Assembly: GCA_045617725.1 (NCBI GenBank)
Contig: JAZLJD010000068.1
Location: forward strand, 1 to 29,723
Direction: 5' to 3'
Origin: JAZLJD01 sp045617725
Lineage (GTDB): Bacteria > Bacillota > Clostridia > Lachnospirales > Lachnospiraceae
DNA length: 29,723 nt
This document shows, one piece after another, positions 15,134 through 22,743 of this stretch (the first letter of the stretch is position 1; each line of letters begins with the position of its first letter). The notes beneath the pieces were generated by a model that saw nothing but the letters and a program-made list of their open reading frames with translations, did not search any database and was not told where the DNA came from. A program made the position numbers and the translations under genes.

Positions 15134-17017
15134 ATGTGGTGGAAGAAAGCAATACCGGTAGTGGTTGCGATGATTCTTATAGTGATTATAGGAAGCTGTT
15201 CTTATATGAAGTATGTTAAGGAACAGTATGCGGATGCACAGGGTAATGTTACCAAAGAGGATTACCTGCGTTTCCTTCCTAAGTATAAATATTCCGATGC
15301 TATGAAGAATATGAATGAGTACTTTACCATTTATAGCGATGAATATGCGCCTTTGATTATAGCGGGTAAGTGCACGCAGGAATATGCCAGACTGAAGGAC
15401 GAGCACTACTACCTTGATATGGATTTGATAGAGAAGTATGTAAGCAAGCGTTTTTACTACAATGAGGTGGAACATCGCCTTTTGTATACTACGATTGATT
15501 CTATTTACAAAACAGCTACGGACGGCAAGGCACTCATCTCCACGAAGAGCGAGGAAGAGGAAGCCGCTGACAAATTTGCCGAAGGCAAGACTGTTCCCGC
15601 TCCCGGAAGTGCACCGGAAGAGGTGATGCAGGGCTATCTTTTGGGCAATGTATTTTATCAGACAGATTATCAGCTGGCTTTTGAAGAGGAAGGCAAGGTT
15701 TATGTAGCACTTGATTACCTGAAGAAGTTCGGTGATTTTTCTTATCAGGAGTACACGGAACCCAATCGCATCGTGTTCCGTATTGCCGATGAAAGCTACA
15801 AGAAAGTTCTGGTCAATGAGGATGCCGTGCTTCGCTACAGTAGCTCCATCAAGGGCGATATTCTTGCCAGACTTACAAAAGGCGATGTGGTGTTCTCTTA
15901 TGCCTTGGATGAGGGTGAGGTGCCTGCGGAGGGCTGGTCGAAGGTTATGACGGCAGATTCCCTGGTAGGCTATATTCAGACGAAGTCCGTTACGGAGCAA
16001 TCCACGGTACAGAATTATACTTACGACCGTCGAGAGGTGGCTGACGGATATTCCCCGATTCTTCGGGATGACAAAATTTCCATGGTATTCCATCAGTGGT
16101 GGGCTGCGCAGGGCGGCAATGCCTTAAAGGAAGTCATGGCGAATGTCGAGGGCGTTAATGTAATCTGCCCGACCTGGTTCCGCTTTAAGGATAATGAAGG
16201 CAATCTAAGCAATATAGCGAATAAGAACTACGTCACAAAGGCGCATGATTACGGCCTTCAGGTTTGGGTTATGCTTACGGATCTGGATACCGATCCCATT
16301 GATTTGTATGCGATTCTGTCCCACGAGCAGAAGCGTACGAAGATTATTGATGAAATGATTAAGACCACAGTGGACTATGGTGCGGATGGCATCAACGTCG
16401 ATGTGGAGACCATAAAGTCCAATACCGGTGAGCATTTCGTACAGTTCCTTCGCGAGCTGTCCATAAAGACGCACGAGGCCGGGCTGGTACTGTCGGTAGA
16501 CAATTACTACCCGAATGAATCCAACAAGTGCTATGATTTGGAGGAACAGGGTATCGTCTGTGACTATGTGGTTATGATGGGTTATGATGAGCACTGGGGC
16601 AATTGCGGTTCGGCCGGCTCGGTAGCCTCCATCAACTTTGTTAAGGATGGACTTACCAGTACAATTGAGAAAGTACCTGCTTCCCAGGTTATCAACGGTG
16701 TTCCTTTCTATACCAGATTGTGGATTACAACGGCAGGTGTTACGACCGATGAACTGCTTACCATGGTCAATATGGAAGACTGGTTGTCACGTCGTAAGCT
16801 TACACCGGAATGGAATGCGGAGACCTGTCAGAATTATGTAGATTTTATGGATGGCAATTCCCATTACCAGTGCTGGCTTGAGGATGCAGAATCCATTCGC
16901 ATGAAGATGCAGGTTATGGACAATAAGCAGGTTGCCGGCGTTGCAGCCTGGAAGATAGGCCAGGAAGATTCTTCAGTCTGGTCAGTATTTAAGGATTATC
17001 TTAACGGAGTGGAATAG
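15134..17017 (+). CDS. Surface GH18 hydrolase with SH3-like domain
   Basis: Extracellular glycoside hydrolase of 627 aa. The N-terminus (residues 5-22) is hydrophobic and ends IIGSC, so it is either a lipoprotein (Cys22) or a membrane anchor. A segment of about 115-230 resembles the stalk domains of clostridial surface proteins, then an SH3b-type domain (about 232-292, VLRYSSSIKGDILARLTKGD...). The GH18 barrel covers about 300-627; its active-site motif is DGINVDVE with Glu425 as the acid, Asn421 replacing the first inner Asp as in spore-type GH18 enzymes of the YaaH/YdhD kind. Peptidoglycan or chitin-like glycan cleavage is likely; the substrate is not determined. It is a single-gene unit with its own promoter and terminator. 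Confidence 0.88.
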   Translation: MWWKKAIPVVVAMILIVIIGSCSYMKYVKEQYADAQGNVTKEDYLRFLPKYKYSDAMKNMNEYFTIYSDEYAPLIIAGKCTQEYARLKDEHYYLDMDLIEKYVSKRFYYNEVEHRLLYTTIDSIYKTATDGKALISTKSEEEEAADKFAEGKTVPAPGSAPEEVMQGYLLGNVFYQTDYQLAFEEEGKVYVALDYLKKFGDFSYQEYTEPNRIVFRIADESYKKVLVNEDAVLRYSSSIKGDILARLTKGDVVFSYALDEGEVPAEGWSKVMTADSLVGYIQTKSVTEQSTVQNYTYDRREVADGYSPILRDDKISMVFHQWWAAQGGNALKEVMANVEGVNVICPTWFRFKDNEGNLSNIANKNYVTKAHDYGLQVWVMLTDLDTDPIDLYAILSHEQKRTKIIDEMIKTTVDYGADGINVDVETIKSNTGEHFVQFLRELSIKTHEAGLVLSVDNYYPNESNKCYDLEEQGIVCDYVVMMGYDEHWGNCGSAGSVASINFVKDGLTSTIEKVPASQVINGVPFYTRLWITTAGVTTDELLTMVNMEDWLSRRKLTPEWNAETCQNYVDFMDGNSHYQCWLEDAESIRMKMQVMDNKQVAGVAAWKIGQEDSSVWSVFKDYLNGVE

Positions 17018-17025
17018 TAAATTGG

Positions 17026-17058
17026 GCCCGCATTCCTTTTGTGAGGGATGCGGGCTTT
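17026..17058 (+). terminator. Terminator after the GH18 gene
   Basis: GCCCGCATTCC (17026-17036) pairs with GGGATGCGGGC (17045-17055) around an 8-nt loop, with one mismatch, followed by only TTTA. The stem is strong; the T-run is short. Confidence 0.8.
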
Positions 17059-17061
17059 ACC

Positions 17062-17090
17062 TTGCCTATTTTATGGCAGAATGATACAAT
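17062..17090 (+). promoter_or_regulatory. Promoter of the sua5 operon
   Basis: TTGCCT (17062-17067), a 17-nt spacer and TACAAT (17085-17090) form a sigma-A promoter directly after the terminator. The start near 17097 supports the GTG start at 17130 for sua5. Confidence 0.8.
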
Positions 17091-17129
17091 ATAGTGTGAA
17101 TCTGAGTGCACTGTTATGAGGTGAAGCAA

Positions 17130-18194
17130 GTGGTTACACAGCTTGTAGAAGTGAATGAAATGACATTGGAAGAGGCAGGCCGTATTCTGAGAAACGGCGG
17201 CCTGGTTGCATTCCCGACGGAGACCGTATATGGTTTGGGCGGCGATGCATTAAACCCGGAATCTTCCTCTAAAATATATGCGGCCAAGGGTCGGCCTTCC
17301 GACAATCCGCTTATCGTACATATTGCACATACAGAAGACCTCAGCAAGGTGGCTTCCGTTGTTCCGGAACTGGCGTACAAACTGGCAGATCGTTTTTGGC
17401 CGGGGCCGCTTACCATGATTCTCCCGAAAGCGGACTGCATACCCAAGCAGACGACCGGCGGGCTTGATACGGTAGCGGTGAGACTTCCGAGCAATGAGGT
17501 TGCAAGAGCGTTGATTGATGCATCCGGATGCTTTATTGCTGCACCCAGTGCGAATCTTTCCGGACGCCCTTCTCCTACATCAGCGAGCCATGTTTATGAG
17601 GATTTTGACGGCAGGATTGAAATGATTCTGGACGGTGGAGATGTTGCAATCGGACTGGAATCCACCATTGTGGATTTGACCTGCAATCCGCCCATGCTTT
17701 TGCGCCCCGGATATATTACGGCAGATATGCTGGCACAGGTATGCGGGGAAGTCAGTGCGGATGTTACCATGATGAGCGTTGCTCCCGGACAGGCTCCGAA
17801 GGCTCCCGGAATGAAGTACCGGCATTATGCGCCCAAGGGCAGTCTGGCTATTGTTGAGGGACAGCAGGAGGAAGTGGTTCGGTATATTAACGAGCAACTT
17901 TCCAAAGAGATGAGCGAGGGTCGTAAGACCGGAGTGATTGCAACTTCGGAGACCGCATCTCTCTATAAAGCAGACCTTGTTATGGACGCGGGCAGCAGGG
18001 ATTGCGAGGAGCAGATTGCACATAATCTGTATCGTATCCTGAGGGAATTTGATGAACAGAATATTGAAGTGATGTATTCGGAAGCGTTTGGCGAGGCAGG
18101 AATCTGCCAGGCCATTACGAACCGCCTCTTAAAGGCGGCCGGTCATCATGTAATCAATTTATCTGATAAAATGGAAACGAGGTTAGAAAAATGA
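17130..18194 (+). CDS. sua5: L-threonylcarbamoyladenylate synthase (Sua5/YwlC type)
   Basis: Makes threonylcarbamoyl-AMP from threonine, bicarbonate and ATP, the first step of t6A37 tRNA modification. The GTG at 17130 (354 aa) has GAGGTG 6-7 nt upstream; the in-frame GTG at 17106 would sit only about 9 nt from the predicted transcript start. The YrdC domain (about 10-200) shows VAFPTETVYGLG, AAKGRPSDNPLI, WPGPLT and APSANLSGRPSPTSA. The C-terminal Sua5 domain (about 230-345) follows after a linker with APGMKYRHYAPK. It is therefore the two-domain form rather than short TsaC. It overlaps rpiB by 4 nt (ATGA). Confidence 0.95.
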   Translation: MVTQLVEVNEMTLEEAGRILRNGGLVAFPTETVYGLGGDALNPESSSKIYAAKGRPSDNPLIVHIAHTEDLSKVASVVPELAYKLADRFWPGPLTMILPKADCIPKQTTGGLDTVAVRLPSNEVARALIDASGCFIAAPSANLSGRPSPTSASHVYEDFDGRIEMILDGGDVAIGLESTIVDLTCNPPMLLRPGYITADMLAQVCGEVSADVTMMSVAPGQAPKAPGMKYRHYAPKGSLAIVEGQQEEVVRYINEQLSKEMSEGRKTGVIATSETASLYKADLVMDAGSRDCEEQIAHNLYRILREFDEQNIEVMYSEAFGEAGICQAITNRLLKAAGHHVINLSDKMETRLEK

Positions 18195-18619
18195 TAGCTA
18201 TTGCCAGTGATCACGGCGGTTATGATCTGAAAGAAATCGTCAAAAAACACTTAGAAGAGAAAGGTCTTGAATATAAGGATTTCGGATGCTTTTCAAAGGC
18301 TTCCTGCGATTATCCCGATTTTGGACGTCCGGCAGCTGAGGCGGTTGCGGATGGAACTTGTGATCGCGGTATTGTTATTTGCACTACGGGAATCGGCATC
18401 TCCATGGTTGCCAATAAAGTTCCCGGTGTACGCTGTGCTCTGTGTGCGGATTCCGTATCTGCATACCTTACCCGCCAGCATAATGATGCGAATGTTTTGG
18501 CCATGGGAGCCGGTATTGTCGGCACGAACCTGGCCTTGAACATTGTAGATACTTTCCTGGATACTCCTTTTTCAAACGAAGAGAAGCATGCAAGAAGAAT
18601 ATCTAAAATAGAGCAATAA
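18191..18619 (+). CDS. rpiB: Ribose 5-phosphate isomerase B
   Basis: Interconverts ribose 5-phosphate and ribulose 5-phosphate in the pentose phosphate pathway; 142 aa, the standard RpiB/LacAB size. Motifs: ASDHGGYDLK at the start (Asp7-His8 region), Cys64 in VICTTGIGISMVANK (the proposed base) and TRQHNDANVLAMGAG. RpiA-type sequence is absent. The ATG overlaps the sua5 stop by 4 nt, and upp follows 15 nt later. Related allose or galactose isomerases share this fold, but the residues fit RpiB well. Confidence 0.95.
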   Translation: MIAIASDHGGYDLKEIVKKHLEEKGLEYKDFGCFSKASCDYPDFGRPAAEAVADGTCDRGIVICTTGIGISMVANKVPGVRCALCADSVSAYLTRQHNDANVLAMGAGIVGTNLALNIVDTFLDTPFSNEEKHARRISKIEQ

Positions 18620-18634
18620 AATAGGAGGTTTACT

Positions 18635-19264
18635 ATGGGCAAAGTAGTAATTATGGATCATCCTCTGATCCAACACAAAATCGGTTATATCAGAAGAAAG
18701 GAGACCGGTACCAAGGATTTCCGTCAGACCATCGGTGAAATCGCAATGCTGATTGCGTATGAAGCAACCAGAGATTTGAAACTCTCTCCCGTGAATATTG
18801 AGACTCCGATTTGCAAAACGACGGTTCAGGAACTGAAGGGCAAGAAGATGGCAGTAGTTCCCATCTTAAGAGCCGGACTTGGTATGGTAGACGGTATTCT
18901 TCAGTTAATTCCCGCAGCTAAGGTTGGTCATATTGGTCTTTATCGTGATCCTGCTACCCTCGCTCCGGTTGAATATTATTGCAAGCTTCCCGCTGACTGT
19001 GCAGAGCGTGACATCTTTGTTGTAGATCCCATGCTTGCTACCGGTGGTTCTTCCATCGCAGCAATCCAGATGCTTAAGGACAAGGGATGCAAGAACATTC
19101 ACTTTATGTGCATTATCGCTGCACCCGAAGGACTTAAGGCTATTACGGAAGCACATCCTGACATTGATGTTTATGTAGGTGCTTTGGACGAGAAATTAAA
19201 CGAGCACGGTTACATCGTTCCCGGATTGGGCGATGCCGGAGACCGTATTTTTGGCACCAAATAA
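18635..19264 (+). CDS. upp: Uracil phosphoribosyltransferase
   Basis: Pyrimidine salvage enzyme that joins uracil to PRPP to give UMP, 209 aa, full length. The PRPP-binding loop VVDPMLATGGSS spans about 129-140; PILRAGLGMVDG (76-87) and the C-terminal uracil-binding region YIVPGLGDAGDRIFGTK are typical. SD AGGAGG about 7 nt before the ATG. It sits between rpiB, which supplies pentose phosphate for PRPP, and a dCMP deaminase gene, so the group is a small nucleotide-metabolism operon. Confidence 0.97.
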   Translation: MGKVVIMDHPLIQHKIGYIRRKETGTKDFRQTIGEIAMLIAYEATRDLKLSPVNIETPICKTTVQELKGKKMAVVPILRAGLGMVDGILQLIPAAKVGHIGLYRDPATLAPVEYYCKLPADCAERDIFVVDPMLATGGSSIAAIQMLKDKGCKNIHFMCIIAAPEGLKAITEAHPDIDVYVGALDEKLNEHGYIVPGLGDAGDRIFGTK

Positions 19265-19311
19265 TACACTGAATTTAGAGAAGGCAGTGGATCATAGCGG
19301 AGAGTAGAGCC

Positions 19312-19791
19312 ATGAAGAGACAGGACTATATTACTTGGGATGAATACTTTATGGGCGTTTCCATGCTTGCAGGAATGCGATCGAAGGATCCGAACACGCA
19401 GGTGGGCGCTTGTATTGTAAGTAACGACAACAAAATTTTATCCATCGGATATAACGGATTCCCGAAGGGTTGCTCGGATGATGAGTTCCCCTGGGAACGT
19501 GAGGGCGAAGTCCTCGAAACCAAATATCCGTTTGTTACACACAGCGAATTGAATGCGATTCTGAATTACAGAGGCGGCAGTCTTGAGGGAGCCAAAATCT
19601 ATGTTTCTCTTTTCCCTTGTAACGAATGTGCCAAAGCCATCATTCAGTGCGGCATCAAGACTGTTGTATATGATAGCGATAAATATGCGGATACTCCTGC
19701 CACCAAAGCCAGCAAACGTATGCTGGAGGCTGCCGGAGTGAAGTATGTTCCCTATACGCACAGCGGAAGGTCCATCAAGCTGGACGTATAG
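19312..19791 (+). CDS. comEB: Deoxycytidylate deaminase (ComEB family)
   Basis: Zinc-dependent dCMP deaminase, 159 aa, producing dUMP for thymidylate synthesis. The zinc and proton-shuttle motif is His77-x-Glu79 (THSELNA) with Cys103 and Cys106 in FPCNECAK. DPNTQVGACIV and GYNGFPKGC near the N-terminus are characteristic. The name comEB comes from the Bacillus competence locus, but no competence genes are nearby here, so a metabolic role is favoured. GGAGAG precedes the ATG. About 47 nt separate it from upp, and 15 nt separate it from the next gene, with a strong SD between. Confidence 0.94.
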   Translation: MKRQDYITWDEYFMGVSMLAGMRSKDPNTQVGACIVSNDNKILSIGYNGFPKGCSDDEFPWEREGEVLETKYPFVTHSELNAILNYRGGSLEGAKIYVSLFPCNECAKAIIQCGIKTVVYDSDKYADTPATKASKRMLEAAGVKYVPYTHSGRSIKLDV

Positions 19792-19806
19792 TAAGGAGGA
19801 CGATTC

Positions 19807-20988
19807 ATGAAGCGCCGCAGTTTACGCATTCTTGCTTTTTGCACAGCGCTTGTGATAGCATTCGCTTCTTTTTTTCAGTATGTGGGGACAACTCCGGTTC
19901 GCACACATGCGGCCACTACGCTTGAGAAGCTTCAAAAGGCCAAAGAGGAAAAAAAGAAAACCGAAGGCAATATAAAGAATGCGAAAAATACGATATCGAA
20001 CCTGGAAGGTATCCATCAGGATCTCATCGACGAGCTGAATTCCTTAAACGATTCGCTTATGGAAGTGACTGAGAATCTGGAACTTTTGGAAGAGGCCATC
20101 ACGATTGTGGAAGACAACATCGAGACGACGAAGAGTGAGCTTGCTGATGCGGAGAACCAGCGGGAGACGCAGTATTACAGGATGTCTATGCGTGTTCGTT
20201 ACATTTATGAACGTGGTGAGCTGGATTTCATCGGAATGCTGTTTTCCGCGGATAGCTTTGCAGATTTCCTGAACGCTGTAGAATATATTAACAGCGTGGT
20301 TCGCTATGACCGCGAGCAGCTTGAGAATTACAAACAGTTATGTGCGGATATCGAGCAGAAGAAGGCGGATCTGGAAGCCGAAGAGGATGAACTGAACGGC
20401 TATCAGCTATTGGCCTTGGCCGAACAGGACCGTGTGATGTCATTAATTACCCAGACCGCAACGGTTGTGGCACAGTATGAGGATGAGATAGAATCAGCAG
20501 AGGCACAGCTTGCTGCATATCAGGACACCCTGGACCAGCAGAACAAGGATGTGGCGGCTCTGCAGAAGCAGTACGAACAGGAGCTTGCTCTTTCGCAGGC
20601 AGCACTGAAGGCCAAATGGCGTGACATTTCCGAGGTGACCTGGGCGGAAGGTGACAGATATCTCCTTGCAAACCTTATCTATTGTGAGGCAGGCGGTGAG
20701 CCCTATGCCGGACAGGTGGCGGTCGGATCGGTTGTTGTGAATCGTCTGCTCAGCTCGAAATTCCCGAATACACTGACCGGAGTAGTATATTCACCCAGGC
20801 AGTTCTCTCCGGTAAGTAACGGTCGTCTGGCGATTGCTCTGGCCAAAAACAAAGCTACGGCGAACTGCTACAAGGCAGCAGATGAAGCAATGAGCGGTTA
20901 TACCAATGTCGGACAGTGTCTGTTCTTCCGAACTCCGATAGCCGGTATCACACCGCAGTATGCAATCGGCGGACACATTTTCTATTAA
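19807..20988 (+). CDS. Secreted coiled-coil protein with SleB/CwlJ-type wall hydrolase domain
   Basis: Exported protein of 393 aa. A signal peptide (residues 1 to about 36, likely cut near THAA) is followed by long coiled coils (about 38-270) similar in layout to PcsB/CwlO proteins that sense FtsEX. The C-terminal 110 residues are a Hydrolase_2 (SleB/CwlJ) domain: WAEGDRYLLANLIYCEAGGE, with Glu294 as the expected catalytic acid, then AVGSVVVNRLLS and YSPRQFSPV. It probably cuts peptidoglycan at sites set by the coiled coil; a spore-specific role is not needed. SD AAGGAGG. It ends the sua5 transcript, before a long terminator hairpin. Confidence 0.9.
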   Translation: MKRRSLRILAFCTALVIAFASFFQYVGTTPVRTHAATTLEKLQKAKEEKKKTEGNIKNAKNTISNLEGIHQDLIDELNSLNDSLMEVTENLELLEEAITIVEDNIETTKSELADAENQRETQYYRMSMRVRYIYERGELDFIGMLFSADSFADFLNAVEYINSVVRYDREQLENYKQLCADIEQKKADLEAEEDELNGYQLLALAEQDRVMSLITQTATVVAQYEDEIESAEAQLAAYQDTLDQQNKDVAALQKQYEQELALSQAALKAKWRDISEVTWAEGDRYLLANLIYCEAGGEPYAGQVAVGSVVVNRLLSSKFPNTLTGVVYSPRQFSPVSNGRLAIALAKNKATANCYKAADEAMSGYTNVGQCLFFRTPIAGITPQYAIGGHIFY

Positions 20989-21003
20989 GACTTTGAAGCA
21001 ATT

Positions 21004-21086
21004 AAAAATCTCCTACCCTCTGATATAAATCCTCCTTATCGGATTGACCGGTAAAGAAGGTATATATCAGAGGGCAGGAGATTTTT
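21004..21086. terminator. Long hairpin terminator after the wall hydrolase gene
   Basis: Two 24-nt arms (21004-21027 and 21063-21086) pair with one mismatch around a 35-nt loop that can itself fold. The right arm ends ATTTTT and the left begins AAAAAT, so it may act in either direction. The stem is far longer than other terminators here and could also be a small palindromic element. Confidence 0.8.
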
Positions 21087-21262
21087 GAATGCTTATTAGT
21101 TACTCGTTAACGCTTAAACGTGGGCTTCTGTTAAATGGTTCACCAGACTAAGTATTCAGAAATGAATACTACGATAGAGATGATAACGATGTCTGCGCCC
21201 GGGCGATGCTGATGACGCTCATTAGTAACCGCTTACGTCTTCACAACTTTATTACTGTATTT

Positions 21263-21877
21263 CTAGATGTGAAGGTTCAGATTGATCCAAAAAGCGGGAC
21301 ATACGCCGTTAACGGAGTTATAGATGTAGCCGTGGTCTTCGTAGAGAGAGATGAAGTCGTCGACCTCGCCATACAAGGTTACGAGAGCAACTTCGTTACT
21401 GCCGCACGCCGAGCGCAGAAACCACCAATGGGCCAGGCCGTTGTATGTTGTTCTCACTCTTGCATCATCGTTCGGGAAATATCCTTTTGCTTCATCTATA
21501 GACAGCAGGAATATTCTATCCTCTGTATCATTGCAACCACCGGTCCCAAACTTTGCATTAGCGGGATTCGATATAGTTGTCGGTATGATCAGCTTTCTTT
21601 CTTCCGCAGTAAATGCTGCTTCATAGAAGTCCCTGTTCAGCCACCTGCGGAGAGTGCAGTTCTCCCAGTTGATATCTCTGTAATTAATGTTATAGGACTT
21701 AAATACAATTATGTTCCTGCACAGCACGAGTGCCCGCTTTTTATCAGACGAATAAGAAAGTATTTCCCATGAAAGCGGCTGCTTTTTTCCGCTGCTGACT
21801 ATTTCCTCCTGATCACAATCCCAGCTCTGCATCTCATATGAGCCAAGCGTGATATACTGCTTCCCACCTTCAGTCAT
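21263..21877 (-). CDS. DUF6273 domain protein
   Basis: Protein of 204 aa with no signal peptide, matching the DUF6273 pattern common in Lachnospiraceae: YITLGSYE at the start, WENCTLRRWLN (71-81), FTAEERKLI, DRIFLLSIDEA (120-130), WWFLRS (151-156) and GVCPAFWINL (191-200), where the usual Arg of GVRPA is Cys. The function is unknown; in other proteins the domain occurs with surface or secreted partners, but none is present here. AGGAAG lies upstream of the ATG. It has its own promoter at 22055-22083 and lies between the atp operon and the sua5 operon, so it looks like an inserted single gene. Divergent codon use compared with atp genes is suggestive only. Confidence 0.78.
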   Translation of the reverse strand: MTEGGKQYITLGSYEMQSWDCDQEEIVSSGKKQPLSWEILSYSSDKKRALVLCRNIIVFKSYNINYRDINWENCTLRRWLNRDFYEAAFTAEERKLIIPTTISNPANAKFGTGGCNDTEDRIFLLSIDEAKGYFPNDDARVRTTYNGLAHWWFLRSACGSNEVALVTLYGEVDDFISLYEDHGYIYNSVNGVCPAFWINLNLHI

Positions 21878-22038
21878 AACATCTTCCTATCCTTTCTCTT
21901 TTTCCCGGATTCAGTCTTCAAGGTTATAAGTCCATTACATGAAGCCGCGCTCCGGGCTGTCTGCCGGCTTTGAATTGTTCTGTAGTTTACCCAGATGATA
22001 TGTCTTCCCTTCTCTTGGCGAATGCGCACAAAAAACAT
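21874..22038 (-). other. Possible 54-codon upstream ORF before the DUF6273 gene
   Basis: On the minus strand an ATG at 22038 opens a 54-aa frame starting MFFVRIRQEK and ending KDRKML, whose TGA overlaps the DUF6273 ATG (ATGA). The overlap would allow coupled translation. However, its SD is weak (AGGG at very short spacing), the start is only about 10 nt from the predicted transcript start, and the basic, low-hydrophobic product has no recognisable family. More likely a leader region than a gene. Confidence 0.2.
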
Positions 22039-22054
22039 TCACCCTGCATTTTCG

Positions 22055-22083
22055 ATTATACTATAAACCAATTTTCGGAACAA
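22055..22083 (-). promoter_or_regulatory. Promoter of the DUF6273 gene
   Basis: On the minus strand, TTGTTC (22083-22078), a 17-nt spacer and TATAAT (22060-22055) form a sigma-A promoter. The start near 22048 gives a leader of about 170 nt in which GGTGAATG pairs with CATTCGCC (one G-U pair). Confidence 0.75.
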
Positions 22084-22330
22084 TATACCTCCGGTTACTT
22101 TGTATGGCTAAAATCACCGACACTTACATTAATACCAGGTGCATACTTTCTTTTCTGTATGTTCTGCGCGGCGGTTCTTCCTCCGACTCAAGGTTCAGAT
22201 GAAGATTATCGCTCCGCACCGGGCTCGTTTTTTCGAGGGTCCATTTCTTTGCGCATAGCAAGACCTCCGTTTGTTTGATTGATGTCTCAATCATACCAAA
22301 CGGAGGTCCGGAGTTTAAGTGTTCATGGTT
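22084..22330. other. Intergenic region between atpC and the DUF6273 promoter
   Basis: No supported gene. It holds the hairpin at 22262-22308 beside the atpC end. A plus-strand frame (21970-22278) spans it but has no SD or family features. On the minus strand a 16-codon frame MRKEMDPRKNEPGAER (from about 22257) follows CGGAGG, which itself forms one arm of the hairpin. Confidence 0.4.
22262..22308 (-). terminator. Hairpin after atpC, probable operon terminator
   Basis: Perfect 12-bp arms GACCTCCGTTTG (22262-22273) and CAAACGGAGGTC (22297-22308), with inner GATTG/CAATC pairing, lie about 20 nt after the atpC stop. A good T-run is missing (only TCTTGCT follows on the minus strand), so termination strength is uncertain. 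Confidence 0.6.
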
Positions 22331-22732
22331 TTATGCGTTAACGCTTAATCTAACTAATGCTCTGTGTAACTTGGCTTCTGCAAGTGCTAACTCGTGATCG
22401 TTCAGGTCCTCTCTTGCAAGCAGTTCCTGTGCGCGATCCCGTGCTGCTTTGGCACGCTCCACATCGATGTCTTCCTTCCACTCCCAGGTGGTAGCGAGAA
22501 GGTGGCAGGTGCCGTCCATAACGCTGAGCATTCCGCCGATGCAGGCTGCAGTACGTCTCGTTTCGTCTTCCATAACGACCGTAGCTTCTCCCATACCGAG
22601 GGCGGTACAGAAATTGCAGTGGTCAGCCAGGATTGCGAGATCTCCTGTGATGCTACGGCAGATAACGCGTTCTACATTACCGGAAAAAACGATTCCGTCC
22701 GGAGTGCCGATTCGTAATGGAAATGTCTTCAC
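22331..22732 (-). CDS. atpC: ATP synthase F1 epsilon subunit
   Basis: Epsilon subunit of 133 aa. The N-terminal beta-sandwich begins MKTFPLRIGTPDGIVFSG and includes GDLAILADHCNFCTAL; the C-terminal helical hairpin (about 88-130, WKEDIDVERAKAARDRAQELL) is complete. It sits on the central stalk and inhibits ATP hydrolysis. It lies 11 nt downstream of atpD and is the last gene of the operon, before a hairpin. Confidence 0.95.
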   Translation of the reverse strand: MKTFPLRIGTPDGIVFSGNVERVICRSITGDLAILADHCNFCTALGMGEATVVMEDETRRTAACIGGMLSVMDGTCHLLATTWEWKEDIDVERAKAARDRAQELLAREDLNDHELALAEAKLHRALVRLSVNA

Positions 22733-22743
22733 AAGCAGCCTCC

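Noticed and set aside
16385..16408. Asn421 in the GH18 motif as a sign of an inactive enzyme
   Set aside because: Asn at this position is usual in the spore/wall-type GH18 group, and the catalytic Glu425 is present.
21100..21120. Segment resembling the atpC 3' end (CGTTAACGCTTAA shared, both reading RLSVN then a residue and stop)
   Set aside because: A 13-nt match is expected by chance several times in 30 kb, and similarity does not extend further.
21970..22278. 102-codon plus-strand frame between atpC and the DUF6273 gene
   Set aside because: No SD, no family features, and it runs over the DUF6273 promoter and the atpC hairpin.
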